Below the pieces are notes generated by a model. The model was given only the letters and a program-made list of their open reading frames with translations. It was not told the DNA's origin and made no database searches. Below are positions 59,286 through 64,000 of a stretch of DNA of 64,000 bases, one piece after another. This DNA is from Cryptomeria japonica (lineage: Eukaryota; Streptophyta; Pinopsida; Cupressales; Cupressaceae), in assembly GCF_030272615.1 (NCBI RefSeq), contig NC_081408.1:310568118-310632117 (forward strand), read 5' to 3'. A program made the position numbers and the translations under genes. Positions within the stretch are counted from its first letter, which is position 1, and each line of letters starts with the position of its first letter.

Positions 59286-59973
59286 GATTAGTTGTTAGTT
59301 CTCTTTTGTTTTCAAAAGACTTGGATCAAAAGGCATGACCTTCTGATATGTTATATAATATTCGATGTAATCATTTGATATGGGAGTTTTTTGGTAGGAG
59401 AAAATAGATAGAAAAAAGAGAAGAACAATTTTTCTTTTTGTACTGAAGAACAATACATTATTTTCAGATTAATACAAAGCCAATTCTTCATTGTAAAAAA
59501 TAGTTCTTTGTTATATTCGTCTATAATTGACGATTGCTACTCTAGATCTTTGCGCAAAAAGGTTGTGTGTTATACTATTTTGATGGTGGAAAAATAGTGA
59601 TTCATTTGAAAAGTTGCATGCACTTTTGGATGCAAGTAATAGCAAAATCCATTAGAGGATGTGAGTTATCATGCACTTGCAAATTAAAGATACATAAAAA
59701 AAGTATATAGAACTAAAGAAAAAGACAATAAGTTCTTGAATGTATAGTTCAAAACACGAAGCAAAAAGGAGCAAAAGAATAGTTTAAACCATGAAGCAAA
59801 AAAGAAAGATAGAAGCACTAGTAATATTATATCACGTGGTACCAATTTGAATACTTGGTTCCTCCCCCTATTACTTAAAAGATAATACTATGCTCTAGAT
59901 GTCAAAGGAAATTTGATCATGTGCATTGACTGCTACAATTTGGAATGCAAAAGAGGGAATGCACCTGATAGTC
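59286..59973. other. No feature recognised
   Basis: This is the 3' flank of copy B. It is AT-rich with no coding frame of note. Confidence 0.35.
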
Positions 59974-59995
59974 CACTACAATTTTAAGAACAAAG
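59974..59995 (-). other. Possible CACTA-type element terminus
   Basis: CACTACAATTTTAAGAAC starts at 59,974, about 0.9 kb beyond the 3' end of the En/Spm-like gene, in the orientation expected for a terminal inverted repeat. Five to eight bases of CACTACAA occur by chance, and the other end lies outside the window, so this is weak. Confidence 0.25.
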
Positions 59996-60608
59996 AGATT
60001 CTATGGCACTGAGAGGTTGCAATCGTAGCCTATGATGGCCATAATCCCAGTTGCAGCAATAATGAGATGTGGCAGTTATAAAATGTGGATGAACTCAAAG
60101 AGACATTTAAAAATACAACCTACCCTTTATAATACCTAATTAAAAAAATGGATGCAATGCAAGTCCTTGTATCGATAATGTCTGGCAGATAGTGAAAAAC
60201 AAGAGCAATAAATTCCATATAAAAGTGGTTAGACTTAAAATGATAAGGAAAATTTAAAAATGCTACATAAAATCTCAACTAATAAAAAAACTTACAAGGA
60301 TGAGGCATATTCATAACTTTTGCAGTCCCACCATGGATATCAACACTAGAAGCAACTCATACTGTTATTGTGCATACAAGACAATATGGGAATTCATTAT
60401 ACCCACCAACTTGTGGTGTTGTTGTTGTTTGTGTTGGCTCTGTTGGACCTTGCAATTAAAATTGAATATACATTATTCAATAAGATTAACTGTGCAACAT
60501 AATGAAATATTGAAAAGTATGTTATCTTATTGAGCTTCGCTTGGTTTTGAGAATAGTTTAATATTGTCTACTTAACAGGGCCAACCACATGAAGGTGGAA
60601 GCTCATTT

Positions 60609-60623
60609 CCCCCCCCCCCCCCC
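60609..60623. repeat. Poly-C tract
   Basis: A run of about 14 C occurs in otherwise AT-rich sequence, next to many CATTCATTAACAC words (60,650-60,850). Confidence 0.9.
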
Positions 60624-60629
60624 TAACAT

Positions 60630-60860
60630 CACTCTAAATTCCTCGTTAACATCTAACATTCATTCATTCTTTCTACCAATAATAAAATATAACATTCATT
60701 CATTAATATCACATAATGTTCATTAACACATAACATTGATTAACATTAATTAATATGCAACATTCATCAATATTAATTAACACATATCATTCATAGCCAT
60801 TCATTAGCACATAATTAAATTCATTAACACATAAAAATCAGTCATTATCAAATAAGGTAG
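60630..60860. repeat. CATTCATTAACA word repeat
   Basis: Words such as CATTCATTAACACATAACAT recur about every 12-25 bases at 60,655-60,845. The segment is just downstream of the stop codon of the minus-strand gene and may belong to its element's subterminal region. Confidence 0.6.
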
Positions 60861-60867
60861 ATTACAA

Positions 60868-63800
60868 TCATTTCTTTTTTTGGTTTTTCTTTGAAGATAT
60901 GTAGAGAATAAGTGGAGCATTGTGTTCTTCATCATTTCCCCCCTCTTCAGTTGTTCTACCCTTTGCTCGTGATCTTGATGTATGCCTATTCCTATACTAA
61001 GGAAGAGGACACTGAAGCGAAGGGGGGTCCTCTACAATAAAAAAGAAATGGGTTAAATTCAAAATATTTTTTATTATTGTTACAAGTATTTCATTAATTT
61101 AAAGAACATCACTATGGTGCTCTTTACCTGATGGGGCCACATCATTTTGTCTAGCCCCAACCTCAACATGCTGAACACTTGTTAGATCCTCTAGAGTTGA
61201 AATACTAAAGGTTACATTAATGCTAAACACCAATTGCAATTAAATTTGTTTAAAGGAATAATAGTGGTCCTCTTTACCTGATTGGGGAACATCATGTTCC
61301 TGATGTTGTGTATCCGAAACATGCTCCACTTGGTCACCACCGACTACATGCTCTAAAATATTAACAAAAAAGGTTACATTATTACTACACTAATTACAAT
61401 TTAAGATGTTTAATTGTATTAATAATTACATGAATAAATTTGAATAGAAAATGAATACCTCCACTACTAGGATGCACATCTGAACCTTCATGTGGAGGTC
61501 ATGTTTCACGATCAGCAACATGCATTCCAATGTCATGCGCATTGTTATCATTGCTTGCTTATTTAAAACAAATATAGTCACTTTATGTTCGAACTCAACA
61601 TCAATTACATTATTGGTAAAGTATTCAATTTGAAAGATTTTTCATTTAGCTTATTTACTTGTGCGATGGATGCACCAGAATCTTGTATTTGCCCACTCAA
61701 TTATCGTAGCCATTCACCCACGACTATATAGCCTTGCTAGTAGGCAATTCTCTTGTCGTCTTCTGTGGGTGCTCTATTGAATTTAGTGCCCTGCATTATT
61801 TCATAAAAAAAATCATTTACAATTTATAAATATTTTGATGTGATATTTCATTTACTGATACTTACAATTCATGTGGCAAGTTTCATATAACTATAAGAGC
61901 CAAGTTTTTGTTGCCCGTGCTTTTCTTGTCTTGCCTTGGTTGCCTTTGAAGTGTCACTCAGTCTATGAAAAGTTTGAAATATGTTAGATTATATAAATAT
62001 AAAGAGTAATTAATTAGTACATAATTACATTCTTAATAGTATCCTATACCTTCTTTTGTTGTCTATTGGTGTATTTCCTTTTTTCCTTTCAATTCTCTCC
62101 TTGGCATCTAGAATCAAGTCCTTCCACTCCCTCTCTGGAATCACGGGGGGATGCTTGTACTTTACATTCTTCTCTAAATGGGTCCTGTATTGGTCCCTCA
62201 CATACTTTAGATATGTTCCACCTTTTTCAAGGAGCTTTGTTTTGTTGAATGTGTCATTTCCAAACAACTCAACCATATAGTTTGTCATTTCATCTTTTAA
62301 CCTTTTTTCTTGGTCGTTACACCTTTCAAAGAAAAAAAAAACCTGTTAGATTCGTAAATGAATTGAAGATACCTTTATTATAGTTAAATAAATGGATCAA
62401 AGAAAAACTATTCTAGCAATGATATTAAATCAAAATAGTGGATTAGGGTTAGTTCACATATGATGTTCCACCTTTTATGTATGGTGGGCCCAAATATCTA
62501 TAATGCAATGTCATTAAGATTTTTATAAAAAATATCATTTCCTACAAAAAATTCATGTGATCATTAGTCCAAAATGAGTGATCAGTAAGTAAATTAAAAT
62601 TAGACTATATATAATAATAATTGTAAAGTACCTAGAACCTTTAGTATCTTTAAGGGAATCAATTCTTTGTCGCTCACCACCAATGTGGATCGCAACATTT
62701 CCGTACTAGAAATACAAGAAGATCCAAAAAATGATGGTATGTTATCAGTAATAGTCGCCTCTGGCACATCCTCGTGTGCATCTCCTGCTGCAGAAAATGA
62801 ATCCACTATGAAATGCCCCGAAGAAAAATGCTTGAAGGGAAATAAACACATAACAGAAGATGGAGAAAAAGAGGGATCTACCAACAGTGGGCAGGCCAAC
62901 ATGACATGCAGTAGAGGATGTATGCATGTTACGTGTTGCTGACAATGAATTCGGCAATACAAGTGGGGCTAACCTCTGAGGAGGCAGCATTTGCATAGAA
63001 ACACTAACAACACCTGAAGAATAATACATTAAATATATGAAAACTGCAAGAATTGTAAACAAGGATGAACCTTTATTATGAACATTGACAATATCAAGTA
63101 TGATGTGTTTTAGGTACTCAATGTGATAAGCCAAGCAAGTGATAAGCCAAGAAAATCATCATCACCTGAACTACCTACAATACCCTAATCATGGCCACCA
63201 GGTTTATGAGGATGCATAAAATCTTGTAAAAACAACATGTACATATTTTAGTTAATGACATAAAAGAGAATAAAATATAAACCAGTATTGAACTTTTGTT
63301 ATAATTAAAGATTTCATTACTGCTTACTTGCATGTTTTGTGCTATCTGCATCAAATGTTGCACCCTCTCTTTTATTTCATCAGTTTGATGGCTAATGGAT
63401 GCCAAAGCGAGAATCTCTCTATTAATTTTTGTAATAGACTTTTTCGTCGTTTCTATAGGGTTTGTGGTTGATGTGATGTCATCATCGCATAATATTGTTG
63501 GGTCCACATCCCTATAGAGGTGTTGATGTACTGCAGGTCCCTTTCCCTTTCCCCGAACATCCGTTTATGACAATAATATTATTAACACTATCAAAATTAC
63601 TCCAAAACACTCAAGAAAAGAACATAATAATGTAACAGTTTGCTTCTATCTAATTTGTACAATTACAATGAGGTTTACTTGCTTGGTAGAAATGTCATGA
63701 CCCATATCTCTGTCTGTGCTATGTGATGGATCCATGTCGCCCTGTGACAAAGAAAAAATATAAAAAGCGTTAGCGAAATGAAACCAATAAACATAGCAAA

Positions 63801-64000
63801 AAAACTTAATAATAAAATGGTATATTGGAGTCATTAATTGGAGGTTGGTTAATTTAAATTGTATATGGCACGTACCACCCCCATGATAGTATCTTTGTTT
63901 GTATCTATACCATTCAAATTGTAATCGATTAGTAGGTCTTTCCATGCACTTATTGATTTTATCGCACATACGAATACATGATTTCCCTCGTGCGCCTCAA
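60868..64000 (-). pseudogene. En/Spm (CACTA)-type transposase gene, multi-exon, partial
   Basis: At least eleven exons can be read on the minus strand: 64,000-63,876; 63,741-63,679; about 63,565-63,328; 63,013-62,633; 62,342-62,050; 61,962-61,866; 61,790-61,659; about 61,559-61,459; 61,352-61,278; 61,190-61,128; 61,031-60,868. Most introns have GT...AG ends and most exons join in phase. Exon 62,342-62,050 holds KYVRDQYRTHLEKNVKYKHP and PVIPEREWKDLILDAKERIE. The next exon continues with RLSDTSKATKARQEKHGQQK. This is the pattern of the plant En/Spm transposase domain (Transposase_24 type). Stops lie in exons 61,962-61,866, 61,790-61,659 (two), 61,559-61,459 and 61,031-60,868. A frameshift lies near 62,880, and the 10-T run at 62,332-62,341 is one base out of frame. 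The 5' end lies beyond the window. Confidence 0.65.
61110..61395 (-). repeat. Tandem exon-intron duplication
   Basis: Two segments, about 61,110-61,240 and 61,265-61,395, each hold a small exon (63 and 75 nt) and adjoining intron sequence. Shared words include TGGTxCTCTTTACCTGAT and AAAGGTTACATTA. They are about 150-157 bp apart. Both exons start and end in phase 1 and encode peptides ending DVxxS-G. Confidence 0.75.

Overview
This window looks like intergenic DNA from a plant with a very large, repeat-filled nuclear genome. A gymnosperm is the best guess, because of the 4.7-4.9 kb Tekay-type LTRs, several retroelement lineages together and wide spacing between genes; this is an inference. 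I see no intact host gene, rRNA, tRNA or bacterial-style operon. Almost everything recognisable is a decayed transposable element, a satellite-like array, or a broken gene.

Layout. 1-6,590: Copia LTR debris, a palindrome-flanked 16-bp array, about 1.1 kb of CT/GA low-complexity DNA, and three tandem or word-repeat families. 6,597-24,525: a minus-strand coding family I do not recognise, cut in two by one complete Ty3/gypsy chromovirus (8,753-23,256, with LTRs, PBS, gag, protease, RT, RNase H, integrase, chromodomain remnant and PPT). 24,700-30,824: a word-repeat block, a hAT transposase pseudogene, a minisatellite and a satellite. 30,831-34,975: a 5'-truncated Copia element on the minus strand. 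34,980-37,690: two degenerate satellites with periods near 190 and 137 bp. 37,714-38,004: a fragment resembling the plant riboflavin-pathway reductase PYRR. 40,048-42,330: a Tat-lineage gypsy pol fragment with two RNase H domains. 42,785-43,450: a 75-bp degenerate array. 44,425-50,990: parts of other gypsy elements (an LTR with PBS, gag pieces, a 65-bp array, a PPT and a second, unrelated LTR). 51,170-54,420: a Copia LTR fragment and AT-rich DNA. 54,560-59,285: a word-repeat block followed by a second, plus-strand copy of the unrecognised family. 60,868-64,000: a multi-exon minus-strand gene of plant En/Spm (CACTA) transposase type that runs off the window end.

Main points of interest. (1) The two copies of the unrecognised family share ordered motifs; taking out the chromovirus and one target duplication makes the minus copy read in one frame across the insertion site. 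(2) In-frame stops in these pseudogenes are mostly TAG or TAA where glutamine fits, plus one TAG where the paralogue has tryptophan. That fits cytosine deamination better than a changed genetic code. (3) The CACTA-type gene keeps splice sites and codon phases well enough to reconstruct its 3' half, and it contains small phase-1 exons that look tandemly duplicated. (4) Blocks of fast-changing short words lie upstream of both copies of the unrecognised family. All calls come from reading the sequence by eye; no search was run.
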